From contig JACPXC010000025.1 of the NCBI GenBank assembly GCA_016196755.1, positions 1-64,000 on the forward strand: a stretch of DNA of 64,000 nucleotides, read 5' to 3'. Below, in pieces: positions 12,082 to 22,736 of this stretch. Source of the stretch: Elusimicrobiota bacterium. GTDB lineage: Bacteria > Elusimicrobiota > Elusimicrobia > UBA1565. The notes under the pieces were generated by a model, which saw only the letters and a list, made by a program, of their open reading frames with translations, did not search any database and was not told where the DNA came from. The position numbers and the translations under genes are program-made. Each line of letters opens with the position of its first letter. Positions within the stretch are counted from its first letter, which is position 1.

Positions 12082-12457
12082 GCGGGGATTTAGCCTAGTC
12101 GAGCTCCTCATCGTGATGGCCCTCGTCGGCCTGATAGTCGCGATCTCGCTCAAAGGCGGGGACGGCGGCAAGGAGAGGCAGGTCGGCGAGCGCGGGCGGA
12201 TGAACCTGATAACCATCTTCAACTCGGAGAAAAGGCACAAGATCGACACCGGGTCCTATCTCCTGGCGGACGGTCTCGGGCCGCTCAACGCCGGCCTGGG
12301 TCTCGACCTCCGGGACGCCGCCTTCACCTACAAGGTCATGGCGGGCCCGGACGGCTTCGTGGCCAGCGCCCGGCGGGTCGCCGGACGCTGCGCCGGGAAG
12401 GTCATCTCCATCAGCGCCGGCGGCGGCGAGGTGCTCCGAGGGTGCCCGGCATGGTGA
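12065..12457 (+). CDS. Prepilin-like protein
   Basis: 130-residue pilin-like protein. Leader MRLCAERG, then FSLVELLIVMALVGLIVAISL, with Glu at +5: a textbook type IV prepilin site. The small C-terminal domain has two Cys late in the chain (GRCAGK, RGCPAW), like the disulfide-bounded D-region of type IVa pilins. Its size and the strength of the motif make it the best candidate in this cluster for a main pseudopilin (GspG/PilA-like). Confidence 0.82.
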   Translation: MRLCAERGFSLVELLIVMALVGLIVAISLKGGDGGKERQVGERGRMNLITIFNSEKRHKIDTGSYLLADGLGPLNAGLGLDLRDAAFTYKVMAGPDGFVASARRVAGRCAGKVISISAGGGEVLRGCPAW

Positions 12458-13665
12458 GCTTCGCGGGCCTGCTGTTTAGGCTGCTCCTGGCGGCCGGCGC
12501 GGCGCTCCATGCCGTGGAATCCACGGACCTGCCCCGCAACGAGGAGGTCGAGAGCGTCTTCGACTCTTCGATCTTGGTCCTCTCGGAGATCCCCTGCCCG
12601 GCGGTGGACTCCATCCTGCACCGGTTCCGGCTCTGCCAGGAATGCATGCTGCTGAAGGTGAACTGCCCGAACACCTGCTTGGCGAGCCCCAGCGCGTCCC
12701 AGCCGTTCGAGGCGGTGAAATGCGCGCCCCGGGACGATCCGTACGGGACCGATCCTAACTTCAATTGCAGGGCCGCGTTCCGCTTCGACGAGAGCTGCGT
12801 CCCCGCCCGGTTCACCGCTCCGGAATGGTCCCTGTTCCTCAACCTCAACACGCCGAACATCCCCCGCGGGCAGCGGAGGGGCTGTCCCGGGCTGACGGCG
12901 GATCCCGCGAGCAGCCCGGTCGAGCCGCTCTTCCCGGGCTGCGGTCCCTATCTGTCGACGTTCGAAGGCACGGACATGTTCCTCCCTGTCGGCGCTCCGC
13001 CGGTCTATCAGAGGACCGCCGACTACTCGGATTTCGTCTTCCAATGCGTCGCGGACGCCGACGGTCGGGAGTCGTGCGCGAAGCGGTCCGCCATCTGCCG
13101 GCGCCAGTTCAACAACAGCGGCTGCGTGCTCGAGACCTGCAAGAAGCGCGTGTCCGAATGGGAGAAGAGGAATCAGACCGTGCTCACCGTGAGCGGGGGA
13201 ACGCGGGAGTGCCACATGCTGGCCACCGCCGACTGCCTGAAGCTGAGCAAGCTGGCCCGGAACTGCCTCAACGGCGTCAACCAGGATTGTTTCAACTGCT
13301 TTCGCAAGGTGTATCCGGATGACCGCTTCCAGTACCGGTTCGTGGCCAAGAGCGGCCAAAAGGCGATCTTCCTTTGGAAGCTCCATGCCGACGTCGCCGG
13401 GTCGACCTCCCAGTCCGCCTATTTCTACAGCAAGATCCAGGTCGAGGACGCCGCCGGGGTGTTGGTCTATTCCAGTCCGGTCCACCAGAAGGTCTTTGAA
13501 GGGAGCTTCAGCATCTTCAGCACCATAGCCGTCCCGCCGTCATTGCTGAGGACCGGGGAGGAATACTTCGCCCGGTTGTACTACTTCATCGCCACGGACC
13601 CGGGGCTGGACCTTAAGATGCGGACGTCCGGGGCGGAGATCACCGCCATAAAGGTAAGGGAATAG
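12451..13665 (+). CDS. Cys-rich secreted protein of the prepilin operon
   Basis: 404-residue protein with a signal peptide (LLFRLLLAAGAALHAVES) and about 20 Cys residues in the first 290 positions, several in CxxC spacing (RLCQEC, NCPNTC, DCFNC). A Cys-free beta-rich C-terminal third follows. No known family recognised. It is translationally joined to the prepilin upstream; ATG 12451 was chosen over GTG 12442 or 12454, the last giving a GTGA overlap. The disulfide-rich extracellular character and final place in a pilin operon suggest a tip adhesin or pilus-associated protein, in the position PilY1 holds elsewhere, but there is no sequence likeness to PilY1 that I can see. Confidence 0.7.
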   Translation: MVSFAGLLFRLLLAAGAALHAVESTDLPRNEEVESVFDSSILVLSEIPCPAVDSILHRFRLCQECMLLKVNCPNTCLASPSASQPFEAVKCAPRDDPYGTDPNFNCRAAFRFDESCVPARFTAPEWSLFLNLNTPNIPRGQRRGCPGLTADPASSPVEPLFPGCGPYLSTFEGTDMFLPVGAPPVYQRTADYSDFVFQCVADADGRESCAKRSAICRRQFNNSGCVLETCKKRVSEWEKRNQTVLTVSGGTRECHMLATADCLKLSKLARNCLNGVNQDCFNCFRKVYPDDRFQYRFVAKSGQKAIFLWKLHADVAGSTSQSAYFYSKIQVEDAAGVLVYSSPVHQKVFEGSFSIFSTIAVPPSLLRTGEEYFARLYYFIATDPGLDLKMRTSGAEITAIKVRE

Positions 13666-13729
13666 TAAGAGAGGCTGGCGTCTTGGAGCTTTACGCCTAT
13701 GCTTTGAGGAAGGCGAAAAGGAGAATCCG

Positions 13730-14443
13730 ATGACGAGAGAAATCTCAGCTTTCTTGGCCGCGGCGCTCCTTTATACGGGGACCCCGGCCGCCGCTCAGCA
13801 GTCGGCCGCCAACGCCTCTCCGACCCCCGTCTCCCTAAACGTGCAGGGCGTCGGTCTGGCGACCTACGGCGTCACGACCTATCCCAAGTTCGGGGCCTCG
13901 ACGAGCGACAACGAGGCCTGCGCCAACGGGCTGAGACAGAACGTCAGCGGGACGTTCTTGGACGGCGAGCCCGAGCCGCGCGCGATCTTGGCCAAGAAGG
14001 TGGGCTTCTCGAGCTTGGGGTTGAAGGCCTATAACAAGACGGCGAAGGTCATCATCTCGTGGACGGCCCGCATCGAGGCGCAGAAAGGGCCGGTCGTCAA
14101 TCCGTGGACGAACCGCCCGCGCTTGTGCCATCCCTGGCACGGCACGATCGAGTCGATCTTCCCGGGCGGGGACGTGGAGCTGAGGCTCTACGTCGACGGA
14201 GTCCCGGTGGGGCGCAACGCCGTCATGACCTTCCCGGCGATGGGCACCGGGTCGAGCGTCAATATCAGCGACCCGACGATCACGAGCAGCGTCACGCTGA
14301 GCGCCGCGGACTTCAAGGCGAAGCGCATACCGGACTCGTTCCAGGTCGAGCTGCGGTGGGTCAATAGGACGATCGGGTCCTCGATCTCGAGCGAAGCGGA
14401 CTTCCGCAGCATGACCATCCTGATCGTTCCTTCCGTCACCTAA
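13730..14443 (+). CDS. Secreted hypothetical protein
   Basis: 237-residue protein with a clear signal peptide (ISAFLAAALLYTGTPAAAQ) and a purine-rich ribosome site (aaaaggag) ahead of the ATG. The rest is a beta-rich domain, with Cys in CANGLRQ and RLCHPWH that could form one disulfide. Not recognised. It lies 64 bases after the Cys-rich protein on the same strand and probably belongs to the same surface or pilus module. Confidence 0.65.
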   Translation: MTREISAFLAAALLYTGTPAAAQQSAANASPTPVSLNVQGVGLATYGVTTYPKFGASTSDNEACANGLRQNVSGTFLDGEPEPRAILAKKVGFSSLGLKAYNKTAKVIISWTARIEAQKGPVVNPWTNRPRLCHPWHGTIESIFPGGDVELRLYVDGVPVGRNAVMTFPAMGTGSSVNISDPTITSSVTLSAADFKAKRIPDSFQVELRWVNRTIGSSISSEADFRSMTILIVPSVT

Positions 14444-14760
14444 GTTCAGGGGTCCAGGCGGGAGACGGTCGACGCCGCGCAGCCCACTATCCCAGTTGGG
14501 ATTGAATTTACGCGCTTCGGGCGCGTGGATCCGTGAATCGCCGACGGCGGCGATTCGCGGATCTCGAACGGCAAACGGAAAAACCAGGGCGAAGCGTGCA
14601 CGCAGATGGCCGCAAATTAGAGCCGGCCAGCTTCGCCTCGGCGCGGCCGAAAAGGAACAGGCGGCGCTTGGCGGGGTCTAGCGCCCCGACCCGGCCGCTC
14701 AGGCCCGCCGCCGCATTGGTGTAGAGCGTCCCTAGGCGGCGGCTAGGAGGGCCGCGCCGG
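14444..14760. other. Intergenic region with two adjacent hairpins
   Basis: 317 bases between convergent genes; no coding signal seen. It holds a hairpin with a TTCGG loop (stem 14510-14515 with 14521-14526) directly followed by a 15-bp stem (14528-14542 with 14549-14563, one G-T pair). Neither is followed by a T tract, so if they terminate transcription it is not by the standard intrinsic mechanism. Confidence 0.6.
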
Positions 14761-17058
<2,298 letters not shown>

Positions 17059-17066
17059 GCCCTTGG

Positions 17067-17072
17067 ATTATA
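17067..17072 (-). promoter_or_regulatory. -10 box TATAAT of the TPR kinase gene
   Basis: A perfect TATAAT on the minus strand with 8 bases to the GTG start at 17058. TTGCGC 16 bases further upstream is a possible -35. Predicts a leaderless transcript. Confidence 0.6.
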
Positions 17073-17107
17073 ATCGCGGGGCGCGAACGCGCAAGGGTAC
17101 TATTGTT

Positions 17108-17773
17108 TCAGCCCGCCGGCACCGGCAGGGGCTGCCGCGACCAGTAGTCGATGAGGGACCGGTAGCCCTTTTCGGACGAATCCTGCTCCGCTTCAGCGAG
17201 ATCAATGGCGACCGGGGACGTGCCGTTGATGTTTCTGTGTGCTTTACGCAGGGCGCCATCGCGGGTAATCCCGTAGACATGCGTCACACCTGACTCGACC
17301 AGCTTGTGCACGACGGCGACATGAGCATCGCCGCGTCCAGCGTCGGTCAGGACCATAAGGGTCCTGGTCGCCCCTTCCTCGGTGAGGAAGCGGCTTTTGC
17401 CAATGCATCGACCGTCTCCGGGGGGGGCGTCGAAATACCGGGCGCAAACGGAACGGAAAAGCTGGAAGGGAGCGCCGCGCTCCTCAATGTCCTGAAGCTG
17501 GCGCCCGAAAGACTCCGGCGCCGCCACGATTGTAGCCGCCGGGCCCTTAATCTCACCGCCCTTCGGCATCGGCACCGTCCGGGTAGCCTGGTCGACCGTC
17601 TGCTGGGACGTCACCCACCCCGCCCCGCTGAGGCTCTGGATCCGCGCCGGGATGTCCACCACCGCCGCATAACCGCCCATGTCGGCCGGCAGGAAGGCCG
17701 TTCCCAGCATCAAAGTGGAAAGAAAAGAAAACGCCGCCCGCGGCTTGGCTATTTGTTGAGCTCTCATGACCAT
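17108..17773 (-). CDS. Secreted hypothetical protein
   Basis: 221 residues from ATG 17773 (ATG 17767 is equally possible). An N-terminal signal peptide (AAFSFLSTLMLGTAFLPA) is followed by a mostly soluble domain with two Cys (SVCARYF, GRCIGK). A segment LMVLTDAGRGDAHVAVVHKLVESGVTHVYGIT looks like an alpha/beta nucleotide- or substrate-binding strand-turn-helix. No family recognised. It stands alone between the kinase and the end of the Pel operon, same strand as both. Confidence 0.6.
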   Translation of the reverse strand: MVMRAQQIAKPRAAFSFLSTLMLGTAFLPADMGGYAAVVDIPARIQSLSGAGWVTSQQTVDQATRTVPMPKGGEIKGPAATIVAAPESFGRQLQDIEERGAPFQLFRSVCARYFDAPPGDGRCIGKSRFLTEEGATRTLMVLTDAGRGDAHVAVVHKLVESGVTHVYGITRDGALRKAHRNINGTSPVAIDLAEAEQDSSEKGYRSLIDYWSRQPLPVPAG

Positions 17774-17881
17774 TAGTTTGCCAAAGAGTCCCAATCCGCG
17801 CCTAGGCCACCGGGGCCGTACTCCCCTTGGGAAACGGCCTATCCCTAATAGGACCCTTCGGCCCATAAGTTAAGAAGTTAA

Positions 17882-17894
17882 GGTGCCTGGCACC
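17882..17894. repeat. REP-like palindrome GGTGCCTGGCACC
   Basis: A perfect 13-bp palindrome just downstream of the pelG stop. Short GGTGYC-type palindromes of this kind occur as intergenic REP elements in several phyla. A related core occurs in the long palindrome at 32386-32438. Confidence 0.5.
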
Positions 17895-17896
17895 GA

Positions 17897-19309
17897 TTAG
17901 ATGATGTCGCTTTCGGCGTCGTCGGCTACTACGACGGGGTCGGGGAAGGGCTGGCGGTTGAAGGTCCAGAAGTGGAGCAGGCGGAGGCGTTCGTTGAGGT
18001 AGTACATGCCCAGGGCCACGGTGAGGAGGGCGGAGAGGGCGTAGCCGTAGCCGTAGGCGGGGAGGCCGATCTTAAGGGTGACCGCGGTCAGGACGATGTT
18101 CGAGATACAGAAGAGGCCGGAGACCTTCAGCGCCTCGTCTTGGTGGTCGAAGTAGAGCAGGATGTTCTGGACGATGAGGGCTCCGCCCTGGAGGAAGGCG
18201 CCGAAGATACCTAAGCGGAGGATGCTCATCTGCAGGGGGTTCATCTTGGAGACCTCGACGAACCAGGGGCAGAGCAGGAGGGCGACGACGCTGACCAGGC
18301 CTTGGGCGAGCAGGACGCGCTTTAGGTTGTGGCGCAGCGAGCGCACGATGTCGTCCCGGCGGCGCTCTAGGGTGGCCAGGCTCTCCTGCTCCTGGATGGC
18401 CGAGTAGTAGTCGTGGTACTTGAAGAAGAAGTCGGTCTCGATGAGGAGGAAGAAGTAGACGAAGGCGGGCAGGATGCTGATGTAGGCGAAGAACATCGGG
18501 GAGTCGTAGATCGGGCAGTAGCGGAGGCGGGCGTCGAGCCAGTCGCCCTCTTTCGAGGCCCAGAAGATGAACTTGTCGGCCCAGATGCCGAGGTTGTAGA
18601 AGAAGCCGATGCCGGCCAGCTTGGGGTATAGGCGGAAGTAGCGCACCCAGTTGTGGTCCCTGGGCTCCCAGTAGCCGAACTCGCGGATGAGGGTGTTGAT
18701 GAGACTGCCCAGGACGACGGCCTGGCCGAGCACGAAGCCGAGGAAGTAGCCGGGCATGCCGCGCGCCTCGCCCAGGACCCAGGCGCCGACCAGGCTGGCG
18801 GCCAGGCCCCAGAGGAAAGCGCGGCTGACCGCCCACCAGTCTTGGGCGGCGGAGAGGAAGACCATCGCCAGCCACATCCCGGTGGCCATGGCGTAGAGCA
18901 GGAAGGCGCCTAAGCGAACGTCCCAGCCCGCGCTGATTCCCGAGAAGTACCAGAACACCAGCGGCCCCCAGACGGCCAGGTTGATCGTGTAGGCCGAGAA
19001 GAACGCGGCCGAGAAGCTCGTCACGTGGCCGCGGTAATACTCGTCGGCGACGTAGCGGGTCAGGACCAGGAAGGACGGGCCTACCGTCACCAGCGAGAAG
19101 GCGTAGCCGTAGGTGATCAGGGACTGGAGATACGCCATCCCGCGGTCGGTCAGGGTCAGGCGGGAGACGGCCTGGATGAAGAGGACGAGGATGATCGTGA
19201 TGAGAAACGGGCCCGCGGTGATGAGCGTCGAGAAGCCGAACGCCTTCACGGCGCTGGTGTAGTCCTCGCCGGAGAGCAGCTTCTGGAGCCGAAAGCCTAT
19301 GCCCGCCAT
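17897..19309 (-). CDS. pelG: PelG, Pel polysaccharide flippase-like membrane protein
   Basis: Twelve-helix inner-membrane protein of the MOP (Wzx-like) type, thought to move the Pel polymer across the inner membrane together with PelD, PelE and PelF. The 470-residue length matches PelG (about 456 in Pseudomonas). Distinctive PelG features are MAGIGFRLQKLL at the start, FSTLITAGPFLITI, VADEYYRGH, KFIFWAS and a large cytoplasmic loop ending SIRHN-like RSLRHNLKR. The ATG shares one base with the pelF stop (TGATG). Last gene of the ten-gene Pel operon; a REP-like palindrome lies two bases after its stop. Confidence 0.93.
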   Translation of the reverse strand: MAGIGFRLQKLLSGEDYTSAVKAFGFSTLITAGPFLITIILVLFIQAVSRLTLTDRGMAYLQSLITYGYAFSLVTVGPSFLVLTRYVADEYYRGHVTSFSAAFFSAYTINLAVWGPLVFWYFSGISAGWDVRLGAFLLYAMATGMWLAMVFLSAAQDWWAVSRAFLWGLAASLVGAWVLGEARGMPGYFLGFVLGQAVVLGSLINTLIREFGYWEPRDHNWVRYFRLYPKLAGIGFFYNLGIWADKFIFWASKEGDWLDARLRYCPIYDSPMFFAYISILPAFVYFFLLIETDFFFKYHDYYSAIQEQESLATLERRRDDIVRSLRHNLKRVLLAQGLVSVVALLLCPWFVEVSKMNPLQMSILRLGIFGAFLQGGALIVQNILLYFDHQDEALKVSGLFCISNIVLTAVTLKIGLPAYGYGYALSALLTVALGMYYLNERLRLLHFWTFNRQPFPDPVVVADDAESDII

Positions 19310-20778
19310 CAGCGCATCATCTGTTCGTAGAGGTTCAGGTAGCGGCTGATGAGGTCGTCCTGATCGTAGAAGCGCGCGGTCCGGGCGCGGCCGGCCTCGC
19401 CCATGGCGTTCCAGAGCCCGGGCTCGCGCAGCAGGCGCAGGACGGCGTCGGCCGTCGAGTCGGGGTCGGAGACCGAGGTCAACAGGCCGCTCGGGCCGAT
19501 GGTCTTATCGTCCTCGGTCCGCCCCTCGAGGAGCTCGCGGCAGGCGCCGACGTTGGAGGCCACGACGGGGATGCCCACGGCGTTGGCCTCCAGGATGGCG
19601 TATGGCTGGGCCTCGGAGAGGCTGGTCAGGACCACGAGGTCGATCTTCGAGTACCACTCCTTGAGGTCGACCTTGCCGACGAACCTGACGGCGTGCTCGA
19701 GGCTGAGGACGGCGGCCAGCTCGCGGCACTCCTGGGTGTACTCGGGCTCCTCGTCGGTCGGCCCCAGGATCAGGAACTCCGTACCCGGGCGCTTGCCGAG
19801 CACGATGCGGGCCGCGTGCAGGAAGGTCTTCACGTCCTTGATGGGGACGACGCGGCCGATGAAGGCCACGGTCTTGGCGTCGCCCTGGGGCTTGCGCTGG
19901 ATCTCGCGGTAGTGGATGAGGTCTATGCCGTTGGGGATGATCGAGGTCCGTTCCGGAGGGGCGCCGGCCATGATCTGCTTGACCCGGTTGCCCTCGTAGA
20001 GCGTCAGGATGCGGTCGGCGTTGCGGTAGGTGAGCCGCCCCATCAGGTCGAAGAAGCCCAGCCAGAAGCGCTTGAAGAACGAGAGCTCGCGCTGGACCCG
20101 GAAGCGCTCGCGGTGCGGCGAGTAGATCCAGGTCGACTGGGAGATCTCGAGCAGGCGCTCGTGGGTGTAGACCCCGTGCTCGGTCAGGAGCATCCCGGCG
20201 TCCTGGGTCAGGCGCGCCACGGCGGCCAAGACGCCGGCGTAGCCGGTCGACACGGTATGGTAGAGGCGCGCCGGCGGCAGGGGGCACTGCAGGGTCTTGA
20301 TGAGCGGCAGGTAGATCGAGCGCCAGGTCCAGAAGAAGTCGAGGAAGGAGACCTCCTCGCCGCGCGCCGCGTAGAAGCGGGTCAGGGTCTTCCAGGAGTC
20401 CTCGGAGACGAACAGGTCGTGGAAGCTCAGCGCGGCCGCGGGGTCGCGGAAATAGGGCAGGGCCTCGGCGAAGGCGTCGAGCTTGCCGTCGAAGAGCGCC
20501 TCGTGCACCGCGGCCAGGCGCTCGAGCCCTTGGCGGCGCGCCGCGCCCGAGGAGGGGCGGCCGCGGGGCATCGGCTCGTGGAGGTAGAGGTCCTGGATCG
20601 AGACCACGTTCGAGGGCAGGCGGTACTTGTACTCCCGGCGCGGGTTGGGATACGGCGAGATATGCACCACCGAGAAGCGGATGTCGGGCATCGCCTTGAC
20701 GAGCTGGTGGATCCATGTCGACACGCCGCCCGCCACGAACGGGTAGGTGCCCTCGAGGATCAGGCAGACGTCGCTCAT
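19309..20778 (-). CDS. pelF: PelF, cytosolic UDP-GalNAc-type glycosyltransferase
   Basis: GT4-family retaining glycosyltransferase that polymerises Pel in the cytosol. 489 residues. The N-terminal DUF3492-type half begins DVCLILEGTYPFVAGGVSTWIHQL. The C-terminal Rossmann half contains IIPNGID, AFIGRVVPIKDVKTF and the nucleotide-sugar E-x7-E motif in SEAQPYAILEANAVGIPVVASNVG. The strong PelF signature and the position beside PelG make the call secure. It overlaps the HEAT-repeat gene by ATGA. Confidence 0.95.
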   Translation of the reverse strand: MSDVCLILEGTYPFVAGGVSTWIHQLVKAMPDIRFSVVHISPYPNPRREYKYRLPSNVVSIQDLYLHEPMPRGRPSSGAARRQGLERLAAVHEALFDGKLDAFAEALPYFRDPAAALSFHDLFVSEDSWKTLTRFYAARGEEVSFLDFFWTWRSIYLPLIKTLQCPLPPARLYHTVSTGYAGVLAAVARLTQDAGMLLTEHGVYTHERLLEISQSTWIYSPHRERFRVQRELSFFKRFWLGFFDLMGRLTYRNADRILTLYEGNRVKQIMAGAPPERTSIIPNGIDLIHYREIQRKPQGDAKTVAFIGRVVPIKDVKTFLHAARIVLGKRPGTEFLILGPTDEEPEYTQECRELAAVLSLEHAVRFVGKVDLKEWYSKIDLVVLTSLSEAQPYAILEANAVGIPVVASNVGACRELLEGRTEDDKTIGPSGLLTSVSDPDSTADAVLRLLREPGLWNAMGEAGRARTARFYDQDDLISRYLNLYEQMMR

Positions 20779-22736
20779 GCTGAGGCCTTCGTTAGGAAGC
20801 GGCGCATGAGCGCCGCCCCGCGCGTCCCCACTTCGGGGTCCTTCTCGCGGGCCAGCGCGGCGGCCAGCGCCGAGACCGACTCGACCCGGCCGTCGGTGGC
20901 CAGCATGGCGTGCCAGAGCCCGCGCAGCTGGGGGTCGCCGGCGCCGGCGCGCAGGGCCAGAAACTCGAGCGGCAGCGGGGGGAAGCGCCGGTGGGTGTCG
21001 AACATGAAGGAGGTCAGCAGGCGCAAAAACAGCGCGCGCTGGCCGTCGTCGGCCAGCCCCTCCCAGATCCCCTGCAGGGTCACCGCGCCGTGGCTGTAGA
21101 GGTGGGCGCAGACGCTGAGGTAGGTCTCGGGGCGGCTGTCGAGCAAGGAGAGCGGCGGCTCGCGCAGCAGGTCGAGCAGGACCGGGGCCAGGACCGGGTC
21201 CCAGCTCTGGGCGGTCAAGAGGCGCACCGCGTGGCCCATCAGGCCGGCGCGCTCGGGATGGGTGGTCAGCGCCAGCGCCAGCGGGATGGGGTCGCGGCCC
21301 AGGCCGTGGAGGATCTGCTTGGAGACCGTGGCCACCACCTCGACGTCGGCCTCCGAGGCGAGCACGGAGAGCAGGGCGTCGAGCTTCCCCGCCAGCGGGA
21401 ACCAGGCCAGGATCTGGAGGGCCAGGTAGCGGATGTTGATGACCGCGCTGGTCAGCGAGCCGAGGAGGAGAGGGGTGAGCCGGCCTTGGAGCGCCTCGTC
21501 GGGGCCGCGCTTGGCCCAGTGCGAGAGCACCGCCTGGCGGACCGTGGGCGAGACTTTATCGTCGGAGACGATCTCGAGCAGGAGCTCGCCGTGGCCGCGC
21601 ATGCGCGCCAGCGCCCCCGCGGCGGTGAAGGCCACCAGGCGCGAGCGCTTGACCGCGGCGCGCAACTCGGCGGCGGCCTCGGGACCGCCCAAGGCGCGCA
21701 GGACCTCGACGAGCTCGACGGCCCCGCGCTCGTCGGCCCCGCGCCACTCGGCCAGGAGCCGCTCGCGCACGGCGGGGTCCTTGCCGCAGAGCTCGGCTAG
21801 GAACACGGCGGCCTGATGGCGCGGCCCGAGCTCGGGATCGGACAGCATCGGCAGGAGTCCGGCGCGCAGCTCCTCGGGGGGATAGCCCCGGAGGGCCACC
21901 TCGACGGCCAGGCGCATCGACGGAGAGTCGGAGGCCGCGGCCAGCGCGCAGAGCGGCTTGACCCAGCGGCGCGACGGGAAGCCCGCCAGCGCGCGCACCG
22001 CGCGGTCGCGCGACTCCTCGGGCTCCTCCGGGTCCATGGCCTGCGCGAGGATGAGCTCGGCCACCTTGCGCGTCGGGTAGGAGTGCAGGGCCTCGAGCGC
22101 CGCGCGGCGGATGCGCTCGGAGGGGTCGTGGGTGAGCTTGAGGAAGAAGGACGCCGGCAGGCTGCCGACCCGGCCCTGGAGCTGGGAGAGCACCTCGACG
22201 GCCAAGTAGCGGACCGTTTCCTCCTTGGCGTCCGCCAGCGGCGTCAGCGCGGCGGCGGCGCGCCGGTCGGGCAGAAAGCGCAGGCCCTCGATCATCTCGC
22301 TCTGGACCTGTCCCGTCCGCTCCGGCAGCTCGCGGATGATGAGGGGGAGGATCTCCATGAAGCCGGCGCGCGAGAGCGTGCGGACGGCGAAGCGGCAAGC
22401 GCGGTCGCTGCGCGAGAGCACCAGGCGCTTGAGCAGGCGCGGCTTGCCCGGGTAGTGGCTGCGCTTGTAGGCGCCCATCGCCGCGCGCGAGACCACCTCG
22501 TTGCCGCGCTCGATGAGGTGGAGGATGCCCTCCATCGCGCGCTTCTCGGGAAGGTCCTCTAGGTACTGCAGGATGATGAGCGGGACCAGCGCGTCGCGCC
22601 CGGAGAGCATCGCGGCCAAGATGCGGCGGTCGGCGCCCTCCTGGGAGTGGTAAAGGCGCAGGAAGGCGTCGTAGCGCTCGACCTCGCTGAGGAAGGAGAA
22701 CTCGAGGATGGTGGATTGGATCCGCTCTTCAATCAT
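20775..22736 (-). CDS. HEAT-repeat protein inserted in the Pel operon
   Basis: 653-residue soluble all-helical protein made of HEAT/armadillo-like repeats across its length. The repeat pattern (paired helices with RRAALEALHSYPTRKVAELIL, SPTVRQAVLSHWAKRG and similar) recurs about every 35-40 residues. No signal peptide, no membrane helix and no catalytic motif were seen. It is locked into the operon by an ATGA overlap with pelF and an 8-base overlap with pelE. It is probably a scaffold for the cytoplasmic Pel synthase complex. HEAT-type units also occur in the neighbouring PelE, which suggests a shared origin by duplication. Not a known Pel gene. Confidence 0.8.
   Translation of the reverse strand: MIEERIQSTILEFSFLSEVERYDAFLRLYHSQEGADRRILAAMLSGRDALVPLIILQYLEDLPEKRAMEGILHLIERGNEVVSRAAMGAYKRSHYPGKPRLLKRLVLSRSDRACRFAVRTLSRAGFMEILPLIIRELPERTGQVQSEMIEGLRFLPDRRAAAALTPLADAKEETVRYLAVEVLSQLQGRVGSLPASFFLKLTHDPSERIRRAALEALHSYPTRKVAELILAQAMDPEEPEESRDRAVRALAGFPSRRWVKPLCALAAASDSPSMRLAVEVALRGYPPEELRAGLLPMLSDPELGPRHQAAVFLAELCGKDPAVRERLLAEWRGADERGAVELVEVLRALGGPEAAAELRAAVKRSRLVAFTAAGALARMRGHGELLLEIVSDDKVSPTVRQAVLSHWAKRGPDEALQGRLTPLLLGSLTSAVINIRYLALQILAWFPLAGKLDALLSVLASEADVEVVATVSKQILHGLGRDPIPLALALTTHPERAGLMGHAVRLLTAQSWDPVLAPVLLDLLREPPLSLLDSRPETYLSVCAHLYSHGAVTLQGIWEGLADDGQRALFLRLLTSFMFDTHRRFPPLPLEFLALRAGAGDPQLRGLWHAMLATDGRVESVSALAAALAREKDPEVGTRGAALMRRFLTKASA

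Noticed and set aside
19693-21099. Long plus-strand frame across pelF and the HEAT-repeat gene
   Set aside because: It spans the junction of two real overlapping genes and has no recognisable domain; typical GC-rich antisense frame.
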